A stretch of 64,000 nucleotides of DNA, from positions 152,550 to 216,549 of the forward strand of contig NZ_QAOH01000007.1 of assembly GCF_003050785.1 (NCBI RefSeq). Direction: 5' to 3'. Below are positions 27,393 through 36,217 of this stretch, one piece after another; the stretch's first letter is position 1; each line of letters opens with the position of its first letter. The DNA is from Celeribacter persicus. GTDB taxonomy: Bacteria > Pseudomonadota > Alphaproteobacteria > Rhodobacterales > Rhodobacteraceae. The translations under genes were made by a program, and so were the position numbers. Below the pieces are notes generated by a model. The model saw nothing but the letters and a program-made list of their open reading frames with translations. It was not told the origin of the DNA and searched no databases.

Positions 27393-27428
27393 AAATGAAT
27401 GTTCGTCAACTTTGAGTTTTCGTCATTT
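27393..27428. promoter_or_regulatory. divergent control region between the hydroxylase and TetR genes
   Basis: The 284-bp gap holds A+T-rich sequence with an inverted pair AAATGA (27393-27398) and TCATTT (27423-27428). It is a candidate for the TetR-family operator; the arms are short. Confidence 0.3.
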
Positions 27429-27547
27429 ATTTTGCCGCCAGGGGCTTGATTGCACTGACTTTTCACGAGGCGACGTGGAAACGGTGGACTGCGAAGCACA
27501 TCCAGCCACGTGTTGAGCCCCGCAGCAAAAGTGAATATGATTCGGGT

Positions 27548-28237
27548 ATGAACGCGAGAGGTCCGATGCCCGACACACATACCGCGCCGAAACCCGCCCC
27601 GAAGTCCGAAGGCCGCGTCGCCCGGCGGCAAAGACGCAACCGCGCCGCGCTGATCGCTGCCGCGCGTGAGATCATGGCGGAGAAGGGTGTCGATGCGGCG
27701 ACCATGCTGGAAATCGCCGAGCGCGCCGATGTAGGCGCAGGCACGGTATATAACTATTTCAAATCCAAAGATGAACTCGCCGTGGCCGTGCTTGAGAGCC
27801 TGATGCATGAACTGGCGATGCGGATCGAGACGGTCACCGACACATTCGGAGACCCGGCGCAGGTCTATGCCTTTGGCATCCGCACCGTGCTCGACACCGC
27901 CACGACCGATCCGCGCTGGAAACAGATGCTGCCCCGCTCCGAGGTGATCGCCGACGCACTGTTTCGCACCATGGGTCCCTTTGCGATCCGCGACCTGAAC
28001 AACGCCGTCGCCGCCGGACGGTTTCGCGTCACCGATCCGGCGCTGGTCTGGCGGCTGACCTGCCATGCGATCATCGGTATGAGCCTCGCGATCACCGAAG
28101 GACGACAGGAGGCGGACAGCAAGGTGCCGATCATCGCCCGACTGCTCTGCATGGCGGGGATCGACGGTGAGGGAGCGGATGAGCTGGCCGCGCGTTCCCT
28201 GCCCGATCTGCCACCCGCGCCGGTGGAACGGAACTGA
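27548..28237 (+). CDS. TetR-family transcriptional regulator
   Basis: A protein of 229 residues. The N-terminal helix-turn-helix is clear: RAALIAAAREIMAEKGVDAATMLEIAERADVG with the recognition helix GTVYNYFKSKDEL. The C-terminal ligand domain is not family-specific. It is divergent from the flavin hydroxylase operon and is its likely repressor, with an aromatic inducer (inference). ATG 27548 is used; ATG 27566, preceded by GAGAGG five bases before, is an equally good start. Its stop TGA and the stop of the convergent LysR gene share the palindrome TGATCA, with no gap between the genes. Confidence 0.85.
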   Translation: MNARGPMPDTHTAPKPAPKSEGRVARRQRRNRAALIAAAREIMAEKGVDAATMLEIAERADVGAGTVYNYFKSKDELAVAVLESLMHELAMRIETVTDTFGDPAQVYAFGIRTVLDTATTDPRWKQMLPRSEVIADALFRTMGPFAIRDLNNAVAAGRFRVTDPALVWRLTCHAIIGMSLAITEGRQEADSKVPIIARLLCMAGIDGEGADELAARSLPDLPPAPVERN

Positions 28238-29188
28238 TCAGGGACGGCGTTTGGAGAGCTGGTTTTCCCGCTCCATCCGGCGCTCCAGATGTTCGCATTC
28301 CGAGGCCAGAAATTTCACCAGCGCCTTGCCCACCGGCGCGAGATTTTCGCCCTTGCGCGTAAGCACGCCAAGCGCCCGGTCCGGGTGCTCCACCTTGATC
28401 GGCAGGGAGACGATATTGCCCTGATCCTGCATCAGGTAGACCACGGAATAAGGCAAGACTGTCAGACAGTTGGAACGCGCAAGAAAGCTGGAGATCGAGG
28501 CCAGCGTACCGCCCGAAAAGGTGAACTGGAAATTTTCGCTGCCGATCGAGAGGATGGCGCGTTTGAGATCGCGAAACAGTGGGCTGTCGGCGGGCGGCGC
28601 GACCCAGGAATAGGCGTCGATCTCCGGCAGGGTGATCGGCCCGCGCCGGGTCAGCGGATGCCCCTTGCGACAGGCGATGACATTGCGCCCTTCGAGCAGC
28701 GGCTGGAAATCCAGATCGAGCGGCACATGCCGGACCTGCATCGGCAGGATCGCCATATCGAGCGTCTTGTTGCGCAGCTTGGCGACGAGGCTTTCGAAAT
28801 AGCCATAAGTCTGCTCGAACTGCGCACCACCGATCCGGTCCTGAAACTCGGCAAGCATGGTGGTGATCACCCCGTCCATGAACAGCGGCGTACCGCCGAT
28901 GCGCAGATGCCCCGCGTGCCCTTTCCTGAAATTGTCGACAAGCACGCTGGCTTCGCGGTTCAGGTTGTGAATCCTGAGGCCGATCTCCGCGAGTGTGCGT
29001 CCGAATTCCGTGGGCGTCAGCGGTCGCCGCCCCGGTTCGAACAGTGGCATGCCGAGCCGTTTTTCGAAATTGGAAATGGTCCGGGACACGGAAGGCTGAG
29101 ACTTCCCCAGAGCTTCCGCACCCTCGGTCAGGCCACCTTTTTCGACGATCATGGCAAGGATTTCGAGATGTTCGCTGTCTATCTTCAT
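28238..29188 (-). CDS. LysR-family transcriptional regulator
   Basis: A protein of 316 residues with the LysR winged helix at the N-terminus (LEILAMIVEKGGLTEGAEALGKSQPSVSRTI) and a co-inducer-binding domain starting near HLRIGGTPLFMDG. It is divergent from the flavin monooxygenase gene at 29374 and likely regulates it. The start at 29188 (MKIDSEHL) matches the usual distance to the helix-turn-helix; a longer frame would add an unusual hydrophobic extension. An ATAA-N12-TTAT pair overlaps the start codon region at 29187-29206. Confidence 0.87.
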   Translation of the reverse strand: MKIDSEHLEILAMIVEKGGLTEGAEALGKSQPSVSRTISNFEKRLGMPLFEPGRRPLTPTEFGRTLAEIGLRIHNLNREASVLVDNFRKGHAGHLRIGGTPLFMDGVITTMLAEFQDRIGGAQFEQTYGYFESLVAKLRNKTLDMAILPMQVRHVPLDLDFQPLLEGRNVIACRKGHPLTRRGPITLPEIDAYSWVAPPADSPLFRDLKRAILSIGSENFQFTFSGGTLASISSFLARSNCLTVLPYSVVYLMQDQGNIVSLPIKVEHPDRALGVLTRKGENLAPVGKALVKFLASECEHLERRMERENQLSKRRP

Positions 29189-29373
29189 AACAAAAGGGGA
29201 TATTATCCACCAGAAGATTAAAAGCCACAAAAATTTTGCCCCCCTATTGTGGGAGCACAACGAAGCGGATCGTTCGACAGGTCCCGGAAAGAGGAGCCCG
29301 GCCTGTCATCCTGCCATAAGGGGCGTCCGCACGGACAAAACCGCACAAGACGTCACTTAGGGAGGAGACGCAT

Positions 29374-31128
29374 ATGTCCGATTATAAAACGGATGTTCTC
29401 ATCATCGGCACCGGCCCGGCCGGGTCCGCCACGGCTGCACTTTTGTCGAGCTACGGCATCGAGAACATGGTGGTGAACCGTTATCGGTGGCTGGCGAACA
29501 CGCCGCGCGCCCATATCACCAACCAGCGCACCATGGAGGTGCTGCGCGATCTCGGGCGCGAGGTGGAAGACGAGGCCTATCTCCACGCCACGCACAAGGA
29601 TCTGATGGGCGAAAACATCTTCTGCGAAAGCCTTGCGGGCGAGGAAATCGGCCGGATGAAGGCCTGGGGCAACCATCCTCTCTCGGCGGCGGAGCACAAG
29701 ATGTCCTCTCCCTCGCTGATGAACGACCTGCCCCAGACTTTCATGGAGCCGATCCTGTTCAAGACCGCCTGTCAGCGCGGCACGCAGGCGAAAATGTCGA
29801 CCGAATATCTGCGTCACGAACAGGACGCAGACGGCGTGACCACCACCTGCCTCGACCGCCTGTCGGGCAAGGAATTCACCATCCGCTCGAAATATCTCGT
29901 AGGGGCCGACGGGGCGAAATCTCTGGTCGCCGATCACGCGGGCCTGCCTTTCGAGGGGCAGATGGGTGTGGGTGGCTCGATGAACATCCTGTTCAAGGCG
30001 GACTTGTCGAAATACGTCGCCCACCGCCCCTCCGTGCTCTACTGGGTGATGCAGCCCGGCGCGGATGTCGGCGGCATCGGCATGGGGCTGGTGCGCATGG
30101 TGCGGCCATGGAACGAATGGCTGATCGTCTGGGGCTATGACATCAACGGGCCGGAGCCCGAGGTGACCGAAGAGTTCGCCACCGGCGTGGCGCGCCAGTT
30201 GATCGGCGACCCGGAACTCAAGATCGAGCTTCTGAGCGCAAACACCTGGACGGTGAACAATTACTACGCCACGGAACTGTCGAAGGGCCGCGTCTTCTGC
30301 ATGGGCGATGCCGTGCACCGTCATCCACCCTCGAACGGGCTCGGCTCGAACACCTCTATTCAGGACAGTTTCAACCTCGCGTGGAAACTTGCCATGGTGC
30401 TCAAAGGTCAGGCCGGTGAGGCGCTTCTCGACAGCTACACCACCGAACGCGCGCCCGTGGCGAAACAGATCGTCACCCGTGCCAACAAGTCGATCGGCGA
30501 GACCGGCCCGATTTTCGACGCGCTCGGCATGAGCGAAGGCGTCGATCCGGTACAGATGCAGAAAAATCTGGAAGCCCGCTGCGATGGTACTTCGGCGGCG
30601 GAAAAACAGCGCGAGGCGATCCGCAAGGCCATCGCATTCAAGAAATACGAATTCGACGCGCACGGCGTCGAGATGAACCAACGCTACCGCTCCGATGCGG
30701 TCGTCACCGACGGTCAGGTGGAACCCGATTTCGAACTGGACGCGGAACTGCATTACCAGCCAACCACATGGCCCGGCGCGCGCCTGCCGCATGCCTGGCT
30801 TTACGCCACGGACGGGGCGGAGGTCTCCTCCCTCGATCTCTGCGGTCACGGCAGATTCACTGTGCTGACCGGGCTCGGGGGCGAAGCCTGGTGTGCCGCC
30901 GCCGAAGAGCTGTCAGCGGAATTGGGGGTGGAGATTGTCTGTCACGTCATTGGGCCGCGCCGTCCCTATATGGACCACAGCGGCGACTGGGCGCGCGCCA
31001 GCGAGATCACCGACACCGGGTGTCTTCTGGTGCGCCCCGATCACCATGTCGCCTGGCGCAGCCATAAGCTCGCAAAAGACCCGAAGGCCGAACTGCGCCG
31101 GGTTCTGAACGCGGTGCTTGCGAAGTGA
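29374..31128 (+). CDS. FAD-dependent phenol hydroxylase-like monooxygenase (TfdB type)
   Basis: A flavin monooxygenase of 584 residues similar in layout to 2,4-dichlorophenol 6-monooxygenase. Seen are the FAD motif VLIIGTGPAGSATAALL, NQRTMEVLRDLG after it, LVGADGAKSLVADHAG and MGDAVHRHPPSNGLGSNTSIQDSFNLAWKL with the GD motif. The GxxHRHPP...SNT form is typical of TfdB. GGAGGAG lies before the ATG. It stands alone between the divergent LysR gene and a strong terminator. It probably ortho-hydroxylates a phenol made by, or entering, the neighbouring pathways. Confidence 0.85.
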   Translation: MSDYKTDVLIIGTGPAGSATAALLSSYGIENMVVNRYRWLANTPRAHITNQRTMEVLRDLGREVEDEAYLHATHKDLMGENIFCESLAGEEIGRMKAWGNHPLSAAEHKMSSPSLMNDLPQTFMEPILFKTACQRGTQAKMSTEYLRHEQDADGVTTTCLDRLSGKEFTIRSKYLVGADGAKSLVADHAGLPFEGQMGVGGSMNILFKADLSKYVAHRPSVLYWVMQPGADVGGIGMGLVRMVRPWNEWLIVWGYDINGPEPEVTEEFATGVARQLIGDPELKIELLSANTWTVNNYYATELSKGRVFCMGDAVHRHPPSNGLGSNTSIQDSFNLAWKLAMVLKGQAGEALLDSYTTERAPVAKQIVTRANKSIGETGPIFDALGMSEGVDPVQMQKNLEARCDGTSAAEKQREAIRKAIAFKKYEFDAHGVEMNQRYRSDAVVTDGQVEPDFELDAELHYQPTTWPGARLPHAWLYATDGAEVSSLDLCGHGRFTVLTGLGGEAWCAAAEELSAELGVEIVCHVIGPRRPYMDHSGDWARASEITDTGCLLVRPDHHVAWRSHKLAKDPKAELRRVLNAVLAK

Positions 31129-31135
31129 GAGAGAG

Positions 31136-31158
31136 ACGGCGCCTTCGGGCGCCGTTTT
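31136..31158. terminator. terminator between convergent monooxygenase and ferredoxin reductase genes
   Basis: ACGGCGCC and GGCGCCGT with a TTCG tetraloop, followed by TTTCC. It is a very stable hairpin 7 bases after the monooxygenase stop and, on the other strand, close after the end of the nine-gene minus-strand operon. Confidence 0.85.
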
Positions 31159-31174
31159 CCTGCCCGGCTTCGGC

Positions 31175-32401
31175 TCAGCTTTGCGCCGCGACAAAGGCGG
31201 CCTTCAACTGGCGCGGATCGCCCCCGCGCATCAGATCGGCCTCGGGTGTGAACCCTGCCGCCAGCATCTGTCGCGCCAGCATATGCTCTCCGGCGCTGTT
31301 GATCGTCTCGACCGCGACAAGCCGCCCGGCTTTGAGATGATAAACGGATTTCAACCGCCCCTCAGGGGTACGGCTCTCGATGCTGTTTTCCGCCCCCTGC
31401 AAAAGCCCCGCGATCTGAAGCTTCATCGCGCCGATGTCGGACCAGAACCACGGCACAGCCGCATAGGGCGTCACACGTCCCGCAAGCGTCTTTGCCAGGG
31501 CGCGCGCCTGATCTGTGGCGTTCTGAACAGATTCCAGACGTCGCCTTTCCCCGCTTTCAGGATCGGGAAAGGACGCACAATCACCAAGAGCGTATATCTC
31601 CGGATCGGAGCTTTGCAGGACGGCGTTGACCGCAATCCCGTTGTCGATCTCAAGCCCTGCCGCACGGGCGAGATCGTCAACAGGCAAAGCACCGATGCCG
31701 ACGATCACCAGATCGGCGGGCAGAGTCTCGTCCGCGATGCGCACGCCCGTCACCTGCCCCTGCCCACCAACGATGTCACAGAGTTCCGTGCCCGTCCGCA
31801 CTTGCACTCCCATCCCTGTCAGAATGGTTTCGACCTCGAAAGCGATCCCGGCACTTGCCGCCCGCCCGAGCAGTCGTGGCGCCAGTTCGACAACGCTGAC
31901 CGACAGCCCCCGCCCCGCCAGCATCGCCGCCGCTTCGAGACCGATGAACCCGCCGCCGATCACCACGACCTGCGTAGCCTCCGGCAAGGCTGCACGGAGT
32001 GCGCGGGCATCTTCGGCGGTGCGCAACGTGAACACCCCGCGCAGATCGCCCCCCGGCACCGTCAGCTTGCGCGCCTCGGTGCCGGTCGCGAGAACCAGCT
32101 TGTCATAGGAACAGCTCGTGCCATCCGAGAGAGTGAGCCGCTTGTTCGCCCGATCAACCGTCTCCACCCGAACCCCGAGACGCAAATCAATGTCCTGATC
32201 GGCGAAGACCTGCGGCGCGCGCAGCGGTTGCAACGCCGCATCCGGGGTCTTCATGAAAGATTTCGACAGGGGCGGCTTGTGATAGGGGTGATCTGGGTCG
32301 GCGGAGATCACCGTGACCGGGCCCTCATAGCCCTCTTCCCGCAGCGACACGGCCAGTTGCGTGCCGCCATGCCCCGCTCCAATGATGACGATCCCGGCCA
32401 T
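31175..32401 (-). CDS. ferredoxin reductase of a class I P450 system
   Basis: FAD/NAD(P)H oxidoreductase of 408 residues of the putidaredoxin-reductase type. The FAD motif IVIIGAGHGGTQLAVSL, the NAD motif VVVIGGGFIGLEAAAML and the C-terminal IYALGDCASF are in order, followed by WFWSDIGAMKLQIAG that contacts FAD. It passes electrons to the 2Fe-2S ferredoxin encoded 3 bases upstream, and so to the P450 that opens the operon. In the Corynebacterium cresol system the corresponding partner is CreE or CreF (from memory). Confidence 0.9.
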   Translation of the reverse strand: MAGIVIIGAGHGGTQLAVSLREEGYEGPVTVISADPDHPYHKPPLSKSFMKTPDAALQPLRAPQVFADQDIDLRLGVRVETVDRANKRLTLSDGTSCSYDKLVLATGTEARKLTVPGGDLRGVFTLRTAEDARALRAALPEATQVVVIGGGFIGLEAAAMLAGRGLSVSVVELAPRLLGRAASAGIAFEVETILTGMGVQVRTGTELCDIVGGQGQVTGVRIADETLPADLVIVGIGALPVDDLARAAGLEIDNGIAVNAVLQSSDPEIYALGDCASFPDPESGERRRLESVQNATDQARALAKTLAGRVTPYAAVPWFWSDIGAMKLQIAGLLQGAENSIESRTPEGRLKSVYHLKAGRLVAVETINSAGEHMLARQMLAAGFTPEADLMRGGDPRQLKAAFVAAQS

Positions 32402-32404
32402 GGC

Positions 32405-32719
32405 TCAATGCCCCACCACTTCGAACACCGCCCCATCGAGCGCCTCGCTCACCTCGATCTGACAGGTGAGACGGCTGGTCTCCCCCATCGCGTCCGAAGT
32501 GAATTCCAGCGTGTCGCGCTCCGCCTCTTCCATCTCAGGCAGGGCCGCACCGCCCTCGACGACCCGACAATGACAGGTGGCACAGACACAGGAGCCACCG
32601 CATTCCGCCTCGATCCCCGCGATGCCCGCCGTTGTTGCCGCGACCATGACGCTTTGCCCCGGCGCAGCCTCGATCTCCCGGCGGTTGCCCGACGGTTCGA
32701 TGAATGTCAGTTTGACCAT
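32405..32719 (-). CDS. 2Fe-2S ferredoxin of a class I P450 system
   Basis: An adrenodoxin/putidaredoxin-type ferredoxin of 104 residues. The cluster Cys residues are in ECGGSCVCATCHC and the distal SRLTCQIEV, the expected CX5CX2C...C spacing with one extra Cys. The acidic segment EMEEAERDTLEF is the usual docking surface. It lies between the SDR and reductase genes with 9- and 3-base gaps. Confidence 0.92.
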   Translation of the reverse strand: MVKLTFIEPSGNRREIEAAPGQSVMVAATTAGIAGIEAECGGSCVCATCHCRVVEGGAALPEMEEAERDTLEFTSDAMGETSRLTCQIEVSEALDGAVFEVVGH

Positions 32720-32728
32720 TGTTCTTCC

Positions 32729-33490
32729 TCAGTTGAATTGACGCCCGCCGTCGACGATCAGGGTCTGTCCCGTGACGAACCCGGCCAGCGGCGAGGCGAG
32801 ATAGAGCGCGCCGCCCACCATATCCTCAGCCCCAGCCGCGCGTTTGAGCGCGCCGCGCGTGACCCCGTAGGAGGTCGCATCCTCCATCAGCCCAAGGCTC
32901 GCCTCGGTCAGGGTGAACCCCGGAGCCAGCACGTTGACGCGGATGTTGTCATCCCCAAGCTCGCGCGCCATGGCCCGCGACATGGCAATCACAGCGCCTT
33001 TCGAGGCGACGTAATGCAACCATTGCGGCGAGCCGGAGAACACGGTCGCAGAGGACACGTTGACGATGGCCCCGCCACCGCCCGCACGCATCACCGGCGT
33101 GAGGGCACGGCTGACCTGCCAGACGCCTTTGACATTAACCGCCATGACCTTGTCCCAGACCGCCTCGTCGATCTCTTCCAGCGCGCGGCGTTCGAGTCCT
33201 GCATAGATCGCGGCGTTGTTCACCAGAATATCGACCCCGCCGAGCACTTCATCCGCCGTGCGCGCCAGAGCGAGACAGCTCTCACTGTCAGTGACATCCA
33301 CCGTCGCGGCATGGGCTTTGCCACCCGCCGCCTCGATGAGGGCCACGGTCTCGGCACAGCCTCCGGCATTGATGTCAGCGACGAGCACCTCCGCCCCGGC
33401 TTTGGCGAAACCTTCGGCAAAGGCGCGCCCCAGACCGCCCGCAGCCCCGGTGATCACGGCACGTTTGCCTTTCAGATCGAGATCAAACAT
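32729..33490 (-). CDS. short-chain dehydrogenase/reductase (probable alcohol dehydrogenase of the pathway)
   Basis: A classical SDR of 253 residues: cofactor motif VITGAAGGLGRAFA, DVTDSES, the NNAA motif in ILVNNAAIY, catalytic Ser in IVNVSSATVF and the Tyr/Lys pair in LHYVASKGAV. The acidic Asp after the second strand (LVADINAGG) favours NAD. In a phosphorylation-oxidation pathway it would oxidise the hydroxybenzyl alcohol to the aldehyde, which the aldehyde dehydrogenase of the operon would finish. It overlaps the HD-domain gene before it by 8 bases. Confidence 0.85.
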   Translation of the reverse strand: MFDLDLKGKRAVITGAAGGLGRAFAEGFAKAGAEVLVADINAGGCAETVALIEAAGGKAHAATVDVTDSESCLALARTADEVLGGVDILVNNAAIYAGLERRALEEIDEAVWDKVMAVNVKGVWQVSRALTPVMRAGGGGAIVNVSSATVFSGSPQWLHYVASKGAVIAMSRAMARELGDDNIRVNVLAPGFTLTEASLGLMEDATSYGVTRGALKRAAGAEDMVGGALYLASPLAGFVTGQTLIVDGGRQFN

Positions 33491-34103
33491 GAGCGGTCTC
33501 CTTGAGATAATCGGGGGCTTCCAGAGTTGCGCGTGCGGCGGCCAGATAGCCCCGCGCCATGACCCGGCCTGTGTCGGTCAGAAATTGCGGCAGAACGAAA
33601 TCTTCCAGCATATCAATCGTTTCATGTGCGGGCGTGTCGAACCAACCGCCGATGGTCGCGATCCCGTGCGGGGTAAAGCGCCAGCCCTTGTCGGCATCCT
33701 TGACCAGCGCGTCCTCGGGCGAACTGGCCTCCTTGAGCGTGTCGTGCCGGTCGATGATCGCAAGCACCGCGTCAGCATCGACACCTTCGGGACGATGACG
33801 GCGCAGGATCTCTCCGGCGATCTCGACGCCATGAATTTCATGCTCGCGCACCAGTTCCTTGCGCGTCGGGTTCGGCCCGACCGCATCCGCCATCAGCGCC
33901 GGGTCGATGCGTTTCCAGCCCACGTCATGCAAAAGGATCGCAGGCAGAACGATGCTTTCCGAGACCTCCGGGTGCTCCGCCAAAAGCGCCTTGGCAATGC
34001 CATAGGAGATCAGCGTATGCACATCGTTCGAGCGCACATCGAGAAAGGCGCGGGCATCCCGCCACAGTGGCAGATCGAGCGGCATGAGCGTCGAAGGAGT
34101 CAT
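33483..34103 (-). CDS. HD-domain phosphohydrolase, second copy
   Basis: A protein of 206 residues with the metal-binding HD pattern: NDVHTLISYG, AILLHDVGWKR (the HD pair), EHEIHGVEIA, AIIDRHDT and VKDADKGWRFT. It is clearly related to the HD protein encoded at 35549-36154 (same ILLHD.GW and DADK.WRF). In Corynebacterium p-cresol degradation the phosphate is removed by CreD, recalled as an HD-type phosphohydrolase; this gene or its paralog may do the same here (inference). It overlaps both neighbours, so it is coupled to the aldehyde dehydrogenase and SDR genes. Confidence 0.8.
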   Translation of the reverse strand: MTPSTLMPLDLPLWRDARAFLDVRSNDVHTLISYGIAKALLAEHPEVSESIVLPAILLHDVGWKRIDPALMADAVGPNPTRKELVREHEIHGVEIAGEILRRHRPEGVDADAVLAIIDRHDTLKEASSPEDALVKDADKGWRFTPHGIATIGGWFDTPAHETIDMLEDFVLPQFLTDTGRVMARGYLAAARATLEAPDYLKETAHV

Positions 34104-35539
34104 TTCGGCACCTCGTAGCTCAGATACATGGTCTTGTATTCGAGATAGCTTTCGACCCCGTAGCGGCCTTTTTCACGCCCAAGCCCGCTTTCCTTGACGC
34201 CGCCGAAAGGCACGTAATGCGAGGAGCGGTGAATGTCGTTGAGCCAGACCGAGCCCGCCTCAAGCCCTTCGCTGAGCGTCAGCCCCTTCGCCAGATCGCG
34301 ACAGAACACGAAACCTGCAAGCCCGTAGCGGCTCTGATTGGCCAGTTCCAGAGCCGCCTGCGCGCTGTCCACCGGCGCGATGCCGAGCACTGGACCAAAG
34401 GTTTCCTCGCGCATGATCAGCATATCCTGCGTCGCGTCCGCAATCAGGGTCGGCGGGAAATAGAAGCCCTCATCGAACCCCTCCCCGGTCCGACGCGTCC
34501 CGCCCAGAAGGATGCGCGCCCCTTTCTCGCGGGCATCGTCGGATTGCAGCGCGCTGTTGGAATAAATCTTTTCGTTCACCAGCGGACCGAGGTCGCCCTC
34601 GCCCCCCACCGGTTGCAGGGTCAGTTTACCCGCTTTCTCCGCAAGGCGCGACAGCACCTCCTCATAGACTGGACGCTCCACGAAAACCCGATTCACACGG
34701 TAACAGAACTGGCCGGAATTGGCGAAACCGTGGCGGGCGATGGCCGTGGTCGCCTTGTCGAGATCGGCGTCGGCACAGACGATGGCGGCACTCTGCCCGC
34801 CAAGTTCCAGCGTCACCCGCTTCATCGTCCCCGTGGCCGCCGCGGCAATCGCCTTGCCCGCCGCCGTGCCGCCGGTGAAGGCGATCTTGCGTGGAATGGG
34901 ATGTTCGATCATCGCCGTACCGATCTCGCGCCCCTTGCCAGTCACCACATTGAACACGCCCGCCGGGAGCCCCGCCTTGTGGAAAATCTCCGCCAGCATC
35001 AGGGTCGACATCGGCGTGTCTTCGGCGGGTTTGGCGACCACCGTGCAGCCCGCAATTAGCGCAGCGCCCAGTTTGAACATCAAAAGCGTGATCGGGTAGT
35101 TGAACGGCGTGATCGCGATCACCACGCCGACCGGCTCCCGCGTCACCACGGTTTTCTCGCCGGGGGCGGCGCCAAGCGACATCGTGGCCGAAAGCCGCAG
35201 CCCCTCTTCGGCATAGACATCGAGAAGATCGGCGGAGCGGGTGATCTCCGCGATGCAGGCGGGTAAAGGCCGGCCCAGCTCGGCATGAAGCGCCTGCCCC
35301 ACCGTCTCGGCATGATCGCGCATCGCCTGTGCACAGCTTTTCTGGATCGCCACACGGTCGCTCATCGGGCGACGTTTCCACCCCTCCATCGCCCGCGCCG
35401 CCGCCCGGATGGCGACATCGGCATCCGTCGCATCGCCGCGCGGCACGGTGTCGATAACCTTTCCGGTGGCCGGGGCGGTGACGTCCACACGTCCTCCATT
35501 CGTGGCCGCTCGCCACGTTCCGTCAATGAACATTTCCAT
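34100..35539 (-). CDS. NAD(P)-dependent aldehyde dehydrogenase
   Basis: Aldehyde dehydrogenase of 479 residues with the whole family set: ITPFNYPITLLMFKLGAAL, KPAEDTP, FTGGTAAGKAI (cofactor), catalytic Glu in LELGGQSA, catalytic Cys in NSGQFCYRVNR and the late PFGGVKESGLGREKG. Likely oxidises a hydroxybenzaldehyde-type product to the acid, the part played by CreC in the Corynebacterium cresol cluster. It lies 9 bases after one HD gene and overlaps the other. Confidence 0.9.
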   Translation of the reverse strand: MEMFIDGTWRAATNGGRVDVTAPATGKVIDTVPRGDATDADVAIRAAARAMEGWKRRPMSDRVAIQKSCAQAMRDHAETVGQALHAELGRPLPACIAEITRSADLLDVYAEEGLRLSATMSLGAAPGEKTVVTREPVGVVIAITPFNYPITLLMFKLGAALIAGCTVVAKPAEDTPMSTLMLAEIFHKAGLPAGVFNVVTGKGREIGTAMIEHPIPRKIAFTGGTAAGKAIAAAATGTMKRVTLELGGQSAAIVCADADLDKATTAIARHGFANSGQFCYRVNRVFVERPVYEEVLSRLAEKAGKLTLQPVGGEGDLGPLVNEKIYSNSALQSDDAREKGARILLGGTRRTGEGFDEGFYFPPTLIADATQDMLIMREETFGPVLGIAPVDSAQAALELANQSRYGLAGFVFCRDLAKGLTLSEGLEAGSVWLNDIHRSSHYVPFGGVKESGLGREKGRYGVESYLEYKTMYLSYEVPK

Positions 35540-35548
35540 GGTCTTGCC

Positions 35549-36154
35549 TCAAATCACATGCAGCATCAGCGCCTTGCGGGTCTCGGCCAGGGTCTCGGTC
35601 GCCATACGCACACCCGCCTCGGTCTCCAGCTCGGTCTTCTGCTCTTCCAGCCGCTCGGCATAGCCATGCGGCGTGGTCTTGAACCAGTCGCAGGCCACCG
35701 AGACCCCGGTCACGGAAAACCGCCAGAGCTTGTCGGCGTCGCGCACGATCCGGTCGTTCAGGTGACGCGGCGCAGGACGGGTGTCGTGCCCGTCGATGAT
35801 CTCGCAAACCTGCGCGATCACTGCCTCCTCCCAGCCGGTCTCACGCAGGACCTCCGTCGCCATGCGCACCCCTTCGGCCTCATGCAGGTAACGCACGTCG
35901 GACTGGAGCATATTGGGGCCGGAAAAACCCTTTTCGATGATGTCCTCCATGTCAATCGCATACCAGCCGATGTCATGCAGCAGGATCGCCAGAGAACAGA
36001 CGTCGCGATCCGCCTCGGGATGTTCGGCCAGAAGCTTTTGCGCCCAGGCGAAAGACAGCGGGATATGCACATCGTTCTTGCGCGCCCGCATATAAGGTTC
36101 GGCCGCCCGCCAGACGGCATCGTACCGGCTCAGGTCGGTGGTTTTGTCGAGCAT
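35549..36154 (-). CDS. HD-domain phosphohydrolase, first copy
   Basis: A protein of 201 residues. HD metal ligands are visible in KNDVHIPLSF, AILLHDIGWYA, EIIDGHDTR and VRDADKLWRFS. The start at 36154 is set by GGAGG five bases before it; an ATG eight codons upstream would overlie that site. Candidate for removal of phosphate from an oxidised aryl phosphate (CreD-like role). A strong hairpin separates it from the kinase subunit gene upstream. Confidence 0.8.
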   Translation of the reverse strand: MLDKTTDLSRYDAVWRAAEPYMRARKNDVHIPLSFAWAQKLLAEHPEADRDVCSLAILLHDIGWYAIDMEDIIEKGFSGPNMLQSDVRYLHEAEGVRMATEVLRETGWEEAVIAQVCEIIDGHDTRPAPRHLNDRIVRDADKLWRFSVTGVSVACDWFKTTPHGYAERLEEQKTELETEAGVRMATETLAETRKALMLHVI

Positions 36155-36187
36155 CGGAACCTCCGTTTCGGTCCTCATTTCTCAGGG

Positions 36188-36211
36188 ACGGGGGCCACAG
36201 GCGGCCCCCGT
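36188..36211 (-). promoter_or_regulatory. intercistronic stem-loop
   Basis: ACGGGGGCC (36188-36196) and GGCCCCCGT (36203-36211) form a perfect nine-pair G+C stem with a 6-base loop in the 63-base gap between the kinase and HD genes. There is no U-run, so it is more likely a processing or stabilising element than a full terminator. Confidence 0.55.
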
Positions 36212-36217
36212 TACGGC

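Noticed and set aside
29302..29307. GACAGG/CCTGTC inverted pair in the LysR-monooxygenase gap as an operator
   Set aside because: The arms (29276-29281 and 29302-29307) are only six bases, 20 apart, and do not match the T-N11-A layout of LysR sites.
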